A stretch of DNA of 39,331 nt. Origin: CAYLQA01 sp964385695. GTDB lineage: Bacteria; Desulfobacterota; Desulfobulbia; Desulfobulbales; Desulfurivibrionaceae. Position 1 is the first letter of the stretch; the number at the start of each line of letters is the position of its first letter. The translations under genes and the position numbers were made by a program. The stretch spans positions 1 to 39,331 of the forward strand of contig CAYLQA010000035.1 in assembly GCA_964385695.1 (NCBI GenBank). Reading direction: 5' to 3'. The notes below the pieces were generated by a model. The model saw only the letters and a list, made by a program, of their open reading frames with translations. It searched no databases and was not told where the DNA came from. This document shows, piece by piece, positions 24,133 to 35,671 of the stretch.

Positions 24133-25935
24133 ATGCCAGCAGCAAGTCAGTTCAAGGTGGTGGTAAAATGCCCCACCCCCAATGAACTTTTTCAAAAAAA
24201 TGAAGATAAACTGAACGCCGCTCCCACTTCAGCCGGTGAGGCTTTGCGTGATTTAGCTTTCAAGACCTTTCTCGACAATCTCCTTAAATTACGAATTTCA
24301 CAACTTTCCACCATCCCAATGGGCTCCTCCGACGTGCATGAAGAACTCATGCACTCGCTAACCCACATGCTCAACCAGGCCCAGAAAGGCGACAAAGAGG
24401 CGAGCATGCATCTTTCCTTTGAGGTAAGCAGCGATGCGGGGAACAAAAAACGATCCGTCAAAATCGTCGCCTCACTGACCGTGGCAAATATTACCGTTAT
24501 GGGGGTTGAGCCCATTGCGGGCAAGCCCGGTTTTATTCGCGAACGAGGACAGTACGCCCAAGAACGACAGGCCAGAAAACATACCTCGGGCAAGGTGGAT
24601 CATTTTCTTACCGGTGATTTTTCCCAAACCCAAAAAGGCGAACTGCTGGCTGTTATCGATAACACCAAAATTGACGGAGAGGCCGGGATTGATATCCGCG
24701 GTTCAGTCGTCAAACCGAGACAGGCCACGAAATACCGGATCCAGATCGGTGATGGGGTAGTACAAAAAGTCAACAAACTGAGTAAAATCGAGCTCTACGC
24801 AAAGGGGCACGGGGTAGTCAAGGCAAAGTATGACAACGATGACAACCTCAGGCACATCGCAGTCGAAACCTCGATCAAACTCGGAGAGGTAGGGTTGCGC
24901 TCCGGCGGGCATGTCATGTCCCGTGGTAAAGGCGGCAAGGTAGAGGCCCTGAGCCTGGATGTGGCGGAATTTCGCTCCGTGCCAATCGCCTTTGAGGCAC
25001 GGACCCAAGGCAAGATCTTTGTCAAAGAGTCCGTGCAGGGCATTGTCCACGGGGCCAGCATCGTTGCCGATATGGTCAACCAGGCTCCGGGCAAATTCAT
25101 GGTGGCCACCGAGGAATCCATCACCATTAACAGGACCCTGCAAAGCGGCTTACTGTATGCCCCTGCCATCGTTGTCGGCAACGGCAGGGTACCGGCGACC
25201 ATAATGAACTGCCGCCTCCATGCCCGCAACCGGTTCACCGGCAACAACATCACCCTAGCCGGTCATAATGAACTGATTTTGGGCAATGATTTTTTTAAGG
25301 AGCCGGAAGGAAAGGGAGCCCACAGCAGCAGTTGCGCGGTCTCCGGGCAAAACCTGTTCGCAAGCCGAAAAAAGCTCACGGCTGCCCTACAGGAAAAGCA
25401 ACGGGATTATAAGGAACTGAACGAGGCCCTCACCAAGGCGCTTCTGGCTCAGGTCCAGAAACAACTCACAGCCGGACAGGGAGTCAATGCGGCCACTGTC
25501 CGTAAAACACTTGCCGCAGTCAGCGCTCTGGACAGCCAACTCGGCCAGTGCCAACAGGATGAGGAAGATGGCATCCGCCACAAAATTTCCACCCTGCTCA
25601 TGGACATCGGCATCCAGGACACCATGCCGCTGCTCAAACGTTTTTTCCAGAAAAAACAACTCGTTAAAGAGCAAGAACAGACTAAATCCGCCCTGACTGC
25701 TGTGACCCAGGACATTAATGCTGAATTTACCGTCTCCGGAAAGTCCAAGGACGGCTCAAAACTTTCCATCAAGTGCTGGAATGACGAACTACTCTTCCAG
25801 GTTCAGGACAAGCAGGCACTGCTCACCAGACCGGCTAAAAATGAACAAATTTTTGCCGGTCCCGTCAAAACACGCACCGTGATCATGAATTTCAACTATG
25901 AATCCGGGTTGCTGGAGGCCAAGGTCACCGGCTAA
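24133..25935 (+). CDS. DUF342 / FapA-like protein, divergent paralogue 1
   Basis: A 600-residue soluble protein resembling the DUF342/FapA (flagellar assembly protein A) family. The central half is a run of short beta strands with glycines (KIDGEAGIDIRGSVVKPRQA; VNKLSKIELYAKGHGVVKAK; VQGIVHGASIVADM), as expected of the FapA beta-helix domain. From about residue 410 the protein is a coiled coil (KKLTAALQEKQRDYKELNEAL onward) ending in a small beta segment. The N-terminal 150 residues match nothing I recognise. FapA proteins are associated with envelope or flagellar assembly, but the mechanism is not known. A GAGGTG site precedes the ATG. The HDOD gene follows 147 bases later. Confidence 0.6.
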   Translation: MPAASQFKVVVKCPTPNELFQKNEDKLNAAPTSAGEALRDLAFKTFLDNLLKLRISQLSTIPMGSSDVHEELMHSLTHMLNQAQKGDKEASMHLSFEVSSDAGNKKRSVKIVASLTVANITVMGVEPIAGKPGFIRERGQYAQERQARKHTSGKVDHFLTGDFSQTQKGELLAVIDNTKIDGEAGIDIRGSVVKPRQATKYRIQIGDGVVQKVNKLSKIELYAKGHGVVKAKYDNDDNLRHIAVETSIKLGEVGLRSGGHVMSRGKGGKVEALSLDVAEFRSVPIAFEARTQGKIFVKESVQGIVHGASIVADMVNQAPGKFMVATEESITINRTLQSGLLYAPAIVVGNGRVPATIMNCRLHARNRFTGNNITLAGHNELILGNDFFKEPEGKGAHSSSCAVSGQNLFASRKKLTAALQEKQRDYKELNEALTKALLAQVQKQLTAGQGVNAATVRKTLAAVSALDSQLGQCQQDEEDGIRHKISTLLMDIGIQDTMPLLKRFFQKKQLVKEQEQTKSALTAVTQDINAEFTVSGKSKDGSKLSIKCWNDELLFQVQDKQALLTRPAKNEQIFAGPVKTRTVIMNFNYESGLLEAKVTG

Positions 25936-26082
25936 CGCCTAGCACATCTCGCCCTTCACAAATCACCATTTCCCACCGATATACAAGCCCCCCCCGTAAT
26001 TGTTTGGATTTTTTCTAACAAAATGATACAATCGGTAAAATCTTGCGAGGAGGCAGGACCTTAACCCAAAAAGTTATTCTCT

Positions 26083-26979
26083 ATGGCACAATCTTTTAAC
26101 GAACACCGAATTTCCCAGGCAAAAAAAATCGTCAGCAAAATCAATCTTCCTGCCCAGCCCGGTATTGTTGTCGAAATCAACAACGAGTTGAAACAAGAAC
26201 ATCCTGATTTTAACCGGATTGCCAAGCTGGTCTCCCATGATGCCAGCATGTCGGCACGGGTCATCAATGTCATCAACTCGCCTTTTTTCGGCCTGGCCAA
26301 AAAGGTGGACTCCATTATCCAGGCCCTGACCTTGATGGGACTGGAAAACTTCAAAAAGGTCATCCTCACCGCCTGCCTGCAAGAGAAACTTGGCGGCAAC
26401 AGTGAAGCGGACAAGGTATTCTGGGACCACTCATTACACACTGCCGTTGCCGCTGAAGCCCTGGCCAAATCCATCCGCGGAGTATTGATGACCGAGGGCA
26501 TCACCCCGGACCAGGCATACATGGCAGGATTATTCCACGACATCTCCATCCCGATCTTGCTGAAACGAAGCACAGATTACGGCCCCTTTACCGGTTTTGC
26601 CATGAGCCACAAGCTGGATATTATTGAGGAGGAGGACAAGCTGATCGGTTCCGATCACTGCGTGGTCGGTGGTCTTTTGGCGCGTTCCTGGTCAGTACCC
26701 GATGCGGTATGCAAGGCCATTATCCATCACCATACCTCCAAGCCGGAAGGACAAAAGGGCCTGCCGATAAAACTTATCTCTCTTATCCAGGTGGCGGATT
26801 ATATTGCCTATCTCTACGGCTACTCCGTCGGCAGGATGGACCGTATCATCGACGGAGAATGGGATATTGAAGAGTGGTCCGATCTGCATCAGCATACGTT
26901 AGACGAGCTGCACCTTGGCCCTGAGGATCTTGAGGATTTCAAAGAAGAGATCTTTGAACAACTCCACTACGAGGCGTAG
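26083..26979 (+). CDS. HDOD-domain signalling protein
   Basis: A 298-residue protein made of one HDOD domain. The domain shows LPAQPGIVVEINNELKQEHP, ASMSARVINVINSPFFGLAK, then IQALTLMGLENFKKVILTA, and AGLFHDISIPILL in the usual order over residues 20-240. HDOD proteins are helical scaffolds in signalling (often with two-component or cyclic di-GMP proteins) and do not usually keep the metal-dependent phosphodiesterase site. The only good purine-rich ribosome site (GAGGAGGCAGG, 26046-26056) lies about 27 bases before the ATG, too far for normal initiation, and an in-frame stop at 26062 excludes an upstream start. The last 13 bases overlap the convergent dus gene. Confidence 0.9.
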   Translation: MAQSFNEHRISQAKKIVSKINLPAQPGIVVEINNELKQEHPDFNRIAKLVSHDASMSARVINVINSPFFGLAKKVDSIIQALTLMGLENFKKVILTACLQEKLGGNSEADKVFWDHSLHTAVAAEALAKSIRGVLMTEGITPDQAYMAGLFHDISIPILLKRSTDYGPFTGFAMSHKLDIIEEEDKLIGSDHCVVGGLLARSWSVPDAVCKAIIHHHTSKPEGQKGLPIKLISLIQVADYIAYLYGYSVGRMDRIIDGEWDIEEWSDLHQHTLDELHLGPEDLEDFKEEIFEQLHYEA

Positions 26980-27995
26980 TTTTTAAGCAGTTCCTCAGGG
27001 CAGGCTGCAAGGGCTGCCGCATCATTCTTTTCAAAAAATTTCACCGCATGCTTTCGGGCCTGGGCCACGGATTCACTGGATTGGACTGTAGAGGCCAATC
27101 GATGGCCAAAGGCATAATTCTCCGCAAAGTAATGACTGAACTCCTTGAGTCTTCCCAGCCGCCGCTCCGGTAAAAAACTGGCATCCAGCAGCTCTATAAA
27201 ACGAAAATAGACCTTCGGCTTGTTGACCTCGGGCTGCGGGACATCGCAGCCATACACCTGGTTGGCAATTTCGGCAAAAATCCATGGCCGTACAGCTGCG
27301 CCACGGCCGATCATCAGGCCGTCCGCCCCGCTTACTTCTAAACATTTTTTCGCATCCGCTACCGAAAAGATGCCGCCGTTGGCAATAACCGGAATATCAA
27401 GCCACTTCTTGACCTTGGCCACCCACTCCCAACGGGGCTTGCGGCAATAGGGTTCTTTACGCAAGCGGGCGTGCACGGTAATGAGCTCGACCCCCTCGCC
27501 CGCCAACATCAGGCAAAAATTCTTCAACCGCTCTTCATTCAACTCCTCGCCTAACCTGATCTTGGCTGTAAGGGGCAGCTGGGTTTGCCTGCGCACCGAA
27601 GCGACCAAGTGCCGGACCTTATCCGGAGCCTCCATAAGCTTGCTTCCCGCACCCAGTCGCCGAACCGTGGGTGCAGGACAACCCAGGTTAAGGTCGATCA
27701 CATCCGCCTTCACTCTATGCAGGGTAGTTACGGCCGGCTCCACATCTTCATCCCGACTTATGAGTAACTGATGGGCCAAGGGGATTTCTTCCGGAGTGCG
27801 AAAAAGAAAGGGCGACACCTGCTGATTTTCTTTTGGCAGGCGGATGGCGGAGAGCATCTCCGTGGTCAAGAGGCCTACCCCGCCAAAGCCAAGGATAATG
27901 CGGCGCAGCACCGAATGGGTCAGTCCGGCCATGGGTGCTAACAAAAGCGGTGGGTGGATTTTGAGATCTTTGAGGCGTATCGCGGAATTATTCAT
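26967..27995 (-). CDS. dus: tRNA-dihydrouridine synthase
   Basis: Reduces specific uridines in tRNA to dihydrouridine using FMN and NADPH. The 342-residue protein has the PPLLLAPMAGLTHSVLRR opening, the catalytic cysteine C106 in DLNLGCPAPTV, an LITVHAR segment, and the FMN phosphate-binding loops VIANGGI and GLMIGRGA. The C-terminal helical domain is present (FIELLDASFLPERRLGRLKE). The DusB-type order fits best, but the subgroup cannot be settled by eye. It is encoded opposite the HDOD and DUF342 genes, and its 3' end overlaps HDOD tail to tail by 13 bases. No clear ribosome site precedes the ATG. Confidence 0.95.
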   Translation of the reverse strand: MNNSAIRLKDLKIHPPLLLAPMAGLTHSVLRRIILGFGGVGLLTTEMLSAIRLPKENQQVSPFLFRTPEEIPLAHQLLISRDEDVEPAVTTLHRVKADVIDLNLGCPAPTVRRLGAGSKLMEAPDKVRHLVASVRRQTQLPLTAKIRLGEELNEERLKNFCLMLAGEGVELITVHARLRKEPYCRKPRWEWVAKVKKWLDIPVIANGGIFSVADAKKCLEVSGADGLMIGRGAAVRPWIFAEIANQVYGCDVPQPEVNKPKVYFRFIELLDASFLPERRLGRLKEFSHYFAENYAFGHRLASTVQSSESVAQARKHAVKFFEKNDAAALAACPEELLKNYAS

Positions 27996-28207
27996 GGAGA
28001 ATTTTCATTAAATGTTGATTTTAAAAAGGGGTTATTTTATTTAAGAGGGCGGTAAAGAGTAAGTCTCTTTTTTACGGGCGGCCTTTCTCAACAGCACTCA
28101 TTATGTTTTTAATTTTTTGCAACAATTACCTATTTTTATCTTTGCCGATTCATTATATTGAGGTGAGGAAGGGTCAGTATTAAGGGGTTTTTCTTTATTT
28201 TCATATT

Positions 28208-29911
28208 ATGCCGAACGAAATTGCTTATATAGCGCAAAAGATATATAAAAGTCGAACCATATCACTTGATGGGATGATGGCCACCCTTCTCCTTCCCTTC
28301 CGGGAGCAGGAAAATTCTCAAAAAATAGCCATGGCCATGGTCTGGCTGCTCAATAAATATTTCGGTATCAAGCTTGATGCGGATCAAGTCGTTGAGCTTG
28401 AGCGCAAAGAGAAAGCGGATTTCATCATCCCCTCGGATAAAGGGCCCTTTTGCCGTGAGATTCACCTGGACTTCACAGCGGAGCGCCCTCATTTCAAGGT
28501 AGTCGGCACCCCGCCTGAAGAGGGAGCTAACGGCTACACCGAGGTTGCCTTTGACTGGAAAAAACGCTCCGGCAAGGTCCACGAAAACGGCACCATCGAC
28601 TGGAAAAAAATCAACAGCATCCCAAATGTCGAGGCCAACGCACTTCTCGCGACGGTCTATGATAAAACAGACGGTATTCCCGGAATCGACTGCTTTGGCA
28701 AGGTAGTCAAACAACGCACAGGTGAGCGACAAAAGGTACATTGGAGCAAGGTCAGTGTCAAACGCGATGACGAACGCGAGGGAATGCCATCCTTTAAACT
28801 GCACGCCACAAAATCCGGGGTAATCATCTACGACTTTGATACACCGGATGATCCCCGCACCCTCTCCAATCTCAGCATCACAGACAAGCTCATTATCGGC
28901 GGTGACATAGACTACTCCATGGGAGACCTGGAAAGTGCGGCGAGCCTGGATATTTCCGGCAGCGTGCTGGGCAACTTCAGCCTGCACTCAGAGGGTTACA
29001 TCAAGGTTGCCGAATCCATCGAGGGTAAAGAGGTCAGCGCGCAAAAGATCAGCTCGGACATCATTACCAACCGCTGTGTAGTCAAGGCCGTGGAAGAGGT
29101 GGAGGCAGGCAATATCACCATGGCCGAAGCCGAGGCCGAAGATATCCTTGTCAAGCAAAATGCCAGTCAAGCCAAACTCCATGCCAGACAGGCCATTACC
29201 TTTGCAGCGAATGCCGCAGTGATGGGCGTTGAGATGGAAACCAAATCCGTTCTCTTTGACACCAACGCCTTTTCCGGCGAAAACATAGTCCGACTCGGCA
29301 GCAACCTTTTTCAACGAACCAACCTGCTTTTGCCGGAGATGACTCGCCTCAAAGATGAATTGGTCAAACTGGGTGAGGACATGCGGGAAGCGGTCACAGA
29401 CATCCTGAGCCCGATCCCCAAAATCGAAAGGTTTGAGGTCTGCAAATCAACGGTGGTCCGAAACCTGCTCACCCTGCTCAAAGGCAAATTCGCCCAATGC
29501 TTTAAGGAGGTCAAACCCATAGACGATGAGCTGGTGAAACATTGTCACGCCTTAAAGGAGCACGTCGAGGAACGGGTCTTTGACTACTCCATTTCCCGCC
29601 CCATTGAAAAGCTCTGTCAGGCCCTGCCTGTGTACAACAATATTTTTGATGAATTTGCCAAATGCCGTAATGAGCAGAACACAATCCAGTTGGAGCTTGA
29701 CAACCTGATTGATCAAATCAGAAGCGAGCTGCACGTTACCATCAACTCGCCGCGTATCACGGGGATCAATGCATCTTTAAAGATTATCTGCGGTGGGGAT
29801 GAAATGGTATTGGACAAGAATGATCTGAATAACGGCAACAAGGTGATTCGCTATAAGGCCCCGGAGGACATCCTGCGGGTCAGCAAAGGAAAGCTCACGC
29901 TGGAGAAATAA
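28208..29911 (+). CDS. DUF342 / FapA-like protein, paralogue 2
   Basis: A 567-residue soluble protein of the DUF342/FapA family, closer to the standard type than the gene at 24133. An N-terminal part of about 100 residues is followed by TDGIPGIDCFGKVVKQ, which matches the D-G-x-PG-x-D-x-x-G motif of FapA. There follow repeated strands with the family's turn pattern (GGDIDYSMGDLESAASLDIS, GYIKVAESIEGKEVSAQKIS, VEAGNITMAEAEAEDILVKQ). From about 385 it is a long coiled coil (LPEMTRLKDELVKLGEDMREA onward), closing with a short beta region. No good ribosome site is close to the ATG; AAGGGG lies more than 20 bases upstream. It probably pairs functionally with the paralogue at 24133. Confidence 0.75.
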   Translation: MPNEIAYIAQKIYKSRTISLDGMMATLLLPFREQENSQKIAMAMVWLLNKYFGIKLDADQVVELERKEKADFIIPSDKGPFCREIHLDFTAERPHFKVVGTPPEEGANGYTEVAFDWKKRSGKVHENGTIDWKKINSIPNVEANALLATVYDKTDGIPGIDCFGKVVKQRTGERQKVHWSKVSVKRDDEREGMPSFKLHATKSGVIIYDFDTPDDPRTLSNLSITDKLIIGGDIDYSMGDLESAASLDISGSVLGNFSLHSEGYIKVAESIEGKEVSAQKISSDIITNRCVVKAVEEVEAGNITMAEAEAEDILVKQNASQAKLHARQAITFAANAAVMGVEMETKSVLFDTNAFSGENIVRLGSNLFQRTNLLLPEMTRLKDELVKLGEDMREAVTDILSPIPKIERFEVCKSTVVRNLLTLLKGKFAQCFKEVKPIDDELVKHCHALKEHVEERVFDYSISRPIEKLCQALPVYNNIFDEFAKCRNEQNTIQLELDNLIDQIRSELHVTINSPRITGINASLKIICGGDEMVLDKNDLNNGNKVIRYKAPEDILRVSKGKLTLEK

Positions 29912-29925
29912 ACGAGGTATAGGCC

Positions 29926-30501
29926 TTATTCCTCTTGCTTGCCCCCGAAAACCTTACCCGCAAGTCTTCCCACCTTACTCTCCTTACGCTGAAGAAACTC
30001 CTTATCCACCCGCTGTGCCAACTCCGGGCGATTCTCCAGCAATAGAGTGGCAACAAGCTCAGCCCCGCCCACCGTCAGCTCCTTGCAGGTTGCACCCTTT
30101 TTATTCTTCCGACGGTTGAGCAGTGTCCGGCAACAGGTTGCGGAAAAACGGACCTTGAAGCGATCGTGCATCTCTAACGCAAGCTTTTCAAAGGCCTTTT
30201 TCTTCATACCGCCGGGCAGACGATGACTGAGAAAAATGCCCAAAGCGATCTCGGCCCCGGCCAAAGAGCCGCACGTGCAACCAGCAGCACCCATGCCATG
30301 ACAAAATCCGGAACCAAGCTGCACGGCCATGTCCGCAGAGAGCCCGCCACCAAAGGCACCGTTTAACACATAGATAACGGCCTCGGCGCAACAATAGCCA
30401 CGGGACGAATACACATTACCCGTGCGCTCACCAACAAGATCAACAATTTCCTGAAGATGCGATTCAAGTTCGTTGAAGGCATCGTTTGCAATTATTTTCA
30501 C
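29926..30501 (-). CDS. C_GCAxxG_C_C family redox protein
   Basis: A 191-residue cysteine-rich protein of the C_GCAxxG_C_C family, found mainly in anaerobes and of uncertain redox role. The pattern is readable: YCCAEAVIYVLNGAFGG, then GFCHGMGAAGCTCGSLAGAE (the core), then ATCCRTLL and GATCKELTVGGAELVATLL. No selenocysteine position is obvious; all positions are cysteine. A GTG at 30501 is favoured because an AAGGAT sequence lies upstream; a longer start at 30603 would overlap the hydrolase gene. The lysine-rich C terminus has no known function. It lies 80 bases after the hydrolase gene on the same strand, so clpB, the hydrolase and this gene may form one transcript. Confidence 0.82.
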   Translation of the reverse strand: MKIIANDAFNELESHLQEIVDLVGERTGNVYSSRGYCCAEAVIYVLNGAFGGGLSADMAVQLGSGFCHGMGAAGCTCGSLAGAEIALGIFLSHRLPGGMKKKAFEKLALEMHDRFKVRFSATCCRTLLNRRKNKKGATCKELTVGGAELVATLLLENRPELAQRVDKEFLQRKESKVGRLAGKVFGGKQEE

Positions 30502-30580
30502 GTTCTCAATCCTTATCTTTTCTACCCAAGAGGAGCAGAAGCTATAACATAATCTTGCATCCCGCCCAAGTGGTGATGCG

Positions 30581-31531
30581 TTATTTTGCCCGGAGAAAAT
30601 CAAGAATCATTTGTTGCACAGCCCCATCAAAAGCCAGAGCCACATGATTGCATGGCAGTTCATGGTGGTTTTCCCCGGCAAGGTTGGCGCTCTTGGCACT
30701 GACCAGGCCATCCCCAAGGCCGTCCACAAGTCCCGTGGGTATTTTTTTAGGAGGTATCACCTTGGCAAGCAACTCGGTGTAGGACATGGCCTTCCAGGGA
30801 CTGTGATTTTTGATCCGGACAAAGAGGCGGAATAGATCCGGCGTGGTGCCGCCAAAGGAGAGGGTCCGTATCCCTTGGCCAAGAGGAGCATCAAGGCTGC
30901 GGACAAAATCGCATTCCGGGCTCAACTCCATGGTGGCCTTACTTTTTAAAAAGGTGGTTATCCGTTGCAGGGCTGCCCCGGAAATGGTTCCGGCTTCTTT
31001 TGGCAGAAATGTATCAAGAAATTTCCCTAACGGTTGCAGGTAGGTTGCCAATTCGGCAAGCTTGGTCCCCTTGAGCGGTGAGCCGATGGTGACTAAGCCT
31101 TTCACACCGCTGTTTTGCTCATGAAGAAGATAGCTCTTGCCCACCAGGCCGCCACGGCTGTGGCAGACAAGAAAGAGGGGGCGGCCGGGGTACTGCTCTT
31201 TAACCCTACCTATCACCTCACTCAGTTCCTCAATGGCAAGACTGATAGGTCCGAGTGACTCACGCTGACTCCAGGCGGCAACGCCGAACCCGGCATCGAC
31301 CAATCGGTCCCAGAGCCCGGGAACATCTTGCCGGGGCCTGCCAAGGCTCAAGTGCGACTTCGCAGTAACAGGCGGCTGACCGCCAAAGAATATTCTCAAG
31401 TCGGCAAGACCGCCCAATACCGGGCAGAGCTTAGGCTCTTGCCAAAATGATTTGCTCATGCCAAAGCCATGCACCAACACAACCAACGGCTTTACCGGCT
31501 CCCCCGGCTCAATGACAAGATCAAGCTCCAT
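30581..31531 (-). CDS. Alpha/beta hydrolase, lipase/esterase-like
   Basis: A 316-residue hydrolase. The HGFGMSKSFW oxyanion loop is near residue 21, the nucleophile elbow reads C123-H-S125-R-G (usual first glycine replaced by cysteine), and a late histidine is in LPCNHVALAFD near residue 300. VTIGSPLKGT after the elbow is typical of PGAP1/LipA-type and triacylglycerol lipase-like proteins. There is no signal peptide, so it is probably cytoplasmic. It begins 8 bases after the clpB stop, so it is very likely read from the clpB transcript, and the next gene downstream is the C_GCAxxG_C_C protein. The substrate is unknown. The conserved acid could not be assigned. Confidence 0.8.
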   Translation of the reverse strand: MELDLVIEPGEPVKPLVVLVHGFGMSKSFWQEPKLCPVLGGLADLRIFFGGQPPVTAKSHLSLGRPRQDVPGLWDRLVDAGFGVAAWSQRESLGPISLAIEELSEVIGRVKEQYPGRPLFLVCHSRGGLVGKSYLLHEQNSGVKGLVTIGSPLKGTKLAELATYLQPLGKFLDTFLPKEAGTISGAALQRITTFLKSKATMELSPECDFVRSLDAPLGQGIRTLSFGGTTPDLFRLFVRIKNHSPWKAMSYTELLAKVIPPKKIPTGLVDGLGDGLVSAKSANLAGENHHELPCNHVALAFDGAVQQMILDFLRAK

Positions 31532-31539
31532 CGGGTTTC

Positions 31540-34128
<2,589 letters not shown>

Positions 34129-34161
34129 AAAGAGTGCTCCTCCGGTTTTTCCTTATGGCGC

Positions 34162-34191
34162 ATAATAATCGCCATGGATGAGGGGTGACAA
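34162..34191 (-). promoter_or_regulatory. Promoter candidate for clpB
   Basis: On the minus strand a TTGTCA hexamer (34186-34191) and a TATTAT hexamer (34162-34167) are 18 bases apart and lie about 35 bases before the clpB start. Found by eye only. Confidence 0.4.
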
Positions 34192-34247
34192 CTCACTAAT
34201 ATGGCAGGTTTTTTTCAGTTTTATTTCCTGCGTGCAAGAAAACGTAA

Positions 34248-34285
34248 GTTCGCCTTTGCTCCCTGTCAAGGGGAGCATGTCGAAC
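34248..34285 (-). terminator. Hairpin after serA, probable weak terminator
   Basis: GTTCG and CGAAC enclose a GCTCCC/GGGAGC stem with a 7-base loop. It lies 31 bases beyond the serA stop on the minus strand. The T tract after it is poor, so termination is uncertain. Confidence 0.4.
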
Positions 34286-34315
34286 TTTTGACGCTCTCTA
34301 TTTTTTATGGGACTA

Positions 34316-35500
34316 CTACTTGAAAGAAATAATTCTGGTGCGGATTACGTCGGGATGGGCCTCGATCTTGGCCACCACTTCCGGTGGAATCGGGGCCTCA
34401 AGGTCGATAATGTTGTAGCCGATATCACCGGTTGATTCATTGAGATAGCTGGCGATATTGATCCCGTGTTCGCCAATGGTATGGGAGGCAAAGCCGATCA
34501 TATCGGGCACGTCCCGGTTGATCATGATGAAGCGGGTATGCACGTTTGCGCTGGGCACGGATTCGGCCGTAGGGAAATTCACACTGTGGGTGATGGTACC
34601 GTATTCCAGGTAATCCTTAAGACGTTTGGCGGCAATACAGGCGCATTGTTCCTCAGATTCTTCGGTACTGGCTCCCAGATGAGGAGTGGCGATTACCTTG
34701 GGATGGGTCAGAATGGCCTTTGAAGGAAAATCGGTAAGAAAGGCGGAAAGTTGCCCACCGTCCAGGGCGGCCAAGACCGCCTCATCATCAAAGATCGGGC
34801 CGCGGGCATAGTTGATCAACACGGCTCCCTCGGGTAAACGGTTGATGAAGTCGCGGTTCACCAGGCCTCGGGTCTTATTGGTCAAGGGCGTATGCACGCT
34901 GAGAATATCCGCCTTGCCAAGCAGCTCGTTCAGGCTTCGGGCCAGCTTGACGTCCGGAGAGAGGTCATGGATGTTCTCCATGGCCGGAAAAGGATCAAAA
35001 CCAATCACCTGCATTTGCCGCAAAGCCCCGCCATTGGCCACCCGCACACCGATCTTGCCTAAACCGAGTACGCCAAGGGTTTTCCCTGCCAGTTCAAAAC
35101 CGCGGAAGGCTGATTTTTGCCCCTCGACCTTTTTAGTGATTTCCTCATCGGAAAGCACAGCAATGTCTTTGCAAAACTCCACACTCTGCTGCAGGTTACG
35201 GGCACAGATGCCGAGCATGACAAAGACCAGCTCGGCCACGGCATTGGCATTGGCGCCCGGGGTGTTGAGCACGCAAATCCCTTGTTCGGTTGCCTTTTTC
35301 ACCGTGATATTATTGACCCCGGCCCCGGCACGGGCAACGGCCCACAGGGAGGGGTAATCAGTGGTATCAACCTGGGCGGAACGAACCAGAATAGCATCGG
35401 GACTTTTTTCATTCCCATCAATCAGGAACTGCTCTTCCTCAAGCAGGGCCAAACCCTCAGGGGCGATCTTGTTGAGAACCTTGATGCGGAATTTATCCAT
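34316..35500 (-). CDS. serA: D-3-phosphoglycerate dehydrogenase family protein with ACT domain
   Basis: Oxidises 3-phosphoglycerate to phosphohydroxypyruvate, the first step of serine synthesis. It has 394 residues. The Rossmann motif is G146-L-G-K-I-G151, and substrate-binding residues are seen in RSAQVD and ARAGAGVNNI. The catalytic site has NYARGP (arginine), a downstream acidic residue and TPHLGAS (histidine). A C-terminal ACT domain (about 315-394, FIMINRDVPDMIGFASHTIG onward) would bind serine for feedback control. The length is that of short SerA forms lacking the extra allosteric substrate-binding domain. An ATG at 35512 is also in frame; 35500 is favoured by GGTGA five bases upstream. 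Confidence 0.92.
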   Translation of the reverse strand: MDKFRIKVLNKIAPEGLALLEEEQFLIDGNEKSPDAILVRSAQVDTTDYPSLWAVARAGAGVNNITVKKATEQGICVLNTPGANANAVAELVFVMLGICARNLQQSVEFCKDIAVLSDEEITKKVEGQKSAFRGFELAGKTLGVLGLGKIGVRVANGGALRQMQVIGFDPFPAMENIHDLSPDVKLARSLNELLGKADILSVHTPLTNKTRGLVNRDFINRLPEGAVLINYARGPIFDDEAVLAALDGGQLSAFLTDFPSKAILTHPKVIATPHLGASTEESEEQCACIAAKRLKDYLEYGTITHSVNFPTAESVPSANVHTRFIMINRDVPDMIGFASHTIGEHGINIASYLNESTGDIGYNIIDLEAPIPPEVVAKIEAHPDVIRTRIISFK

Positions 35501-35581
35501 ATCTTTCACCATATGTTTTCTTTTCGCCCCCCAGATGGCTAAGCGAAAATTTAGAGATACAAGGAGTGGGAAGCGGAACGG

Positions 35582-35612
35582 GTCTGCGACTATACATCAG
35601 TATGTCGCAGAC
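35582..35612 (-). other. Perfect hairpin in the serA leader
   Basis: GTCTGCGAC (35582-35590) and GTCGCAGAC (35604-35612) are exact complements. The loop can extend the stem with ATAC/GTAT, leaving one unpaired T. It lies in the 5' untranslated part of serA, 80 to 110 bases before the start. No T tract follows, so it is not a terminator. Confidence 0.55.
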
Positions 35613-35671
35613 TCGAGCCACGACCACGACGCAGGAGATCGGAAGATTTCGCGACGCCATCAAAAAACAAA

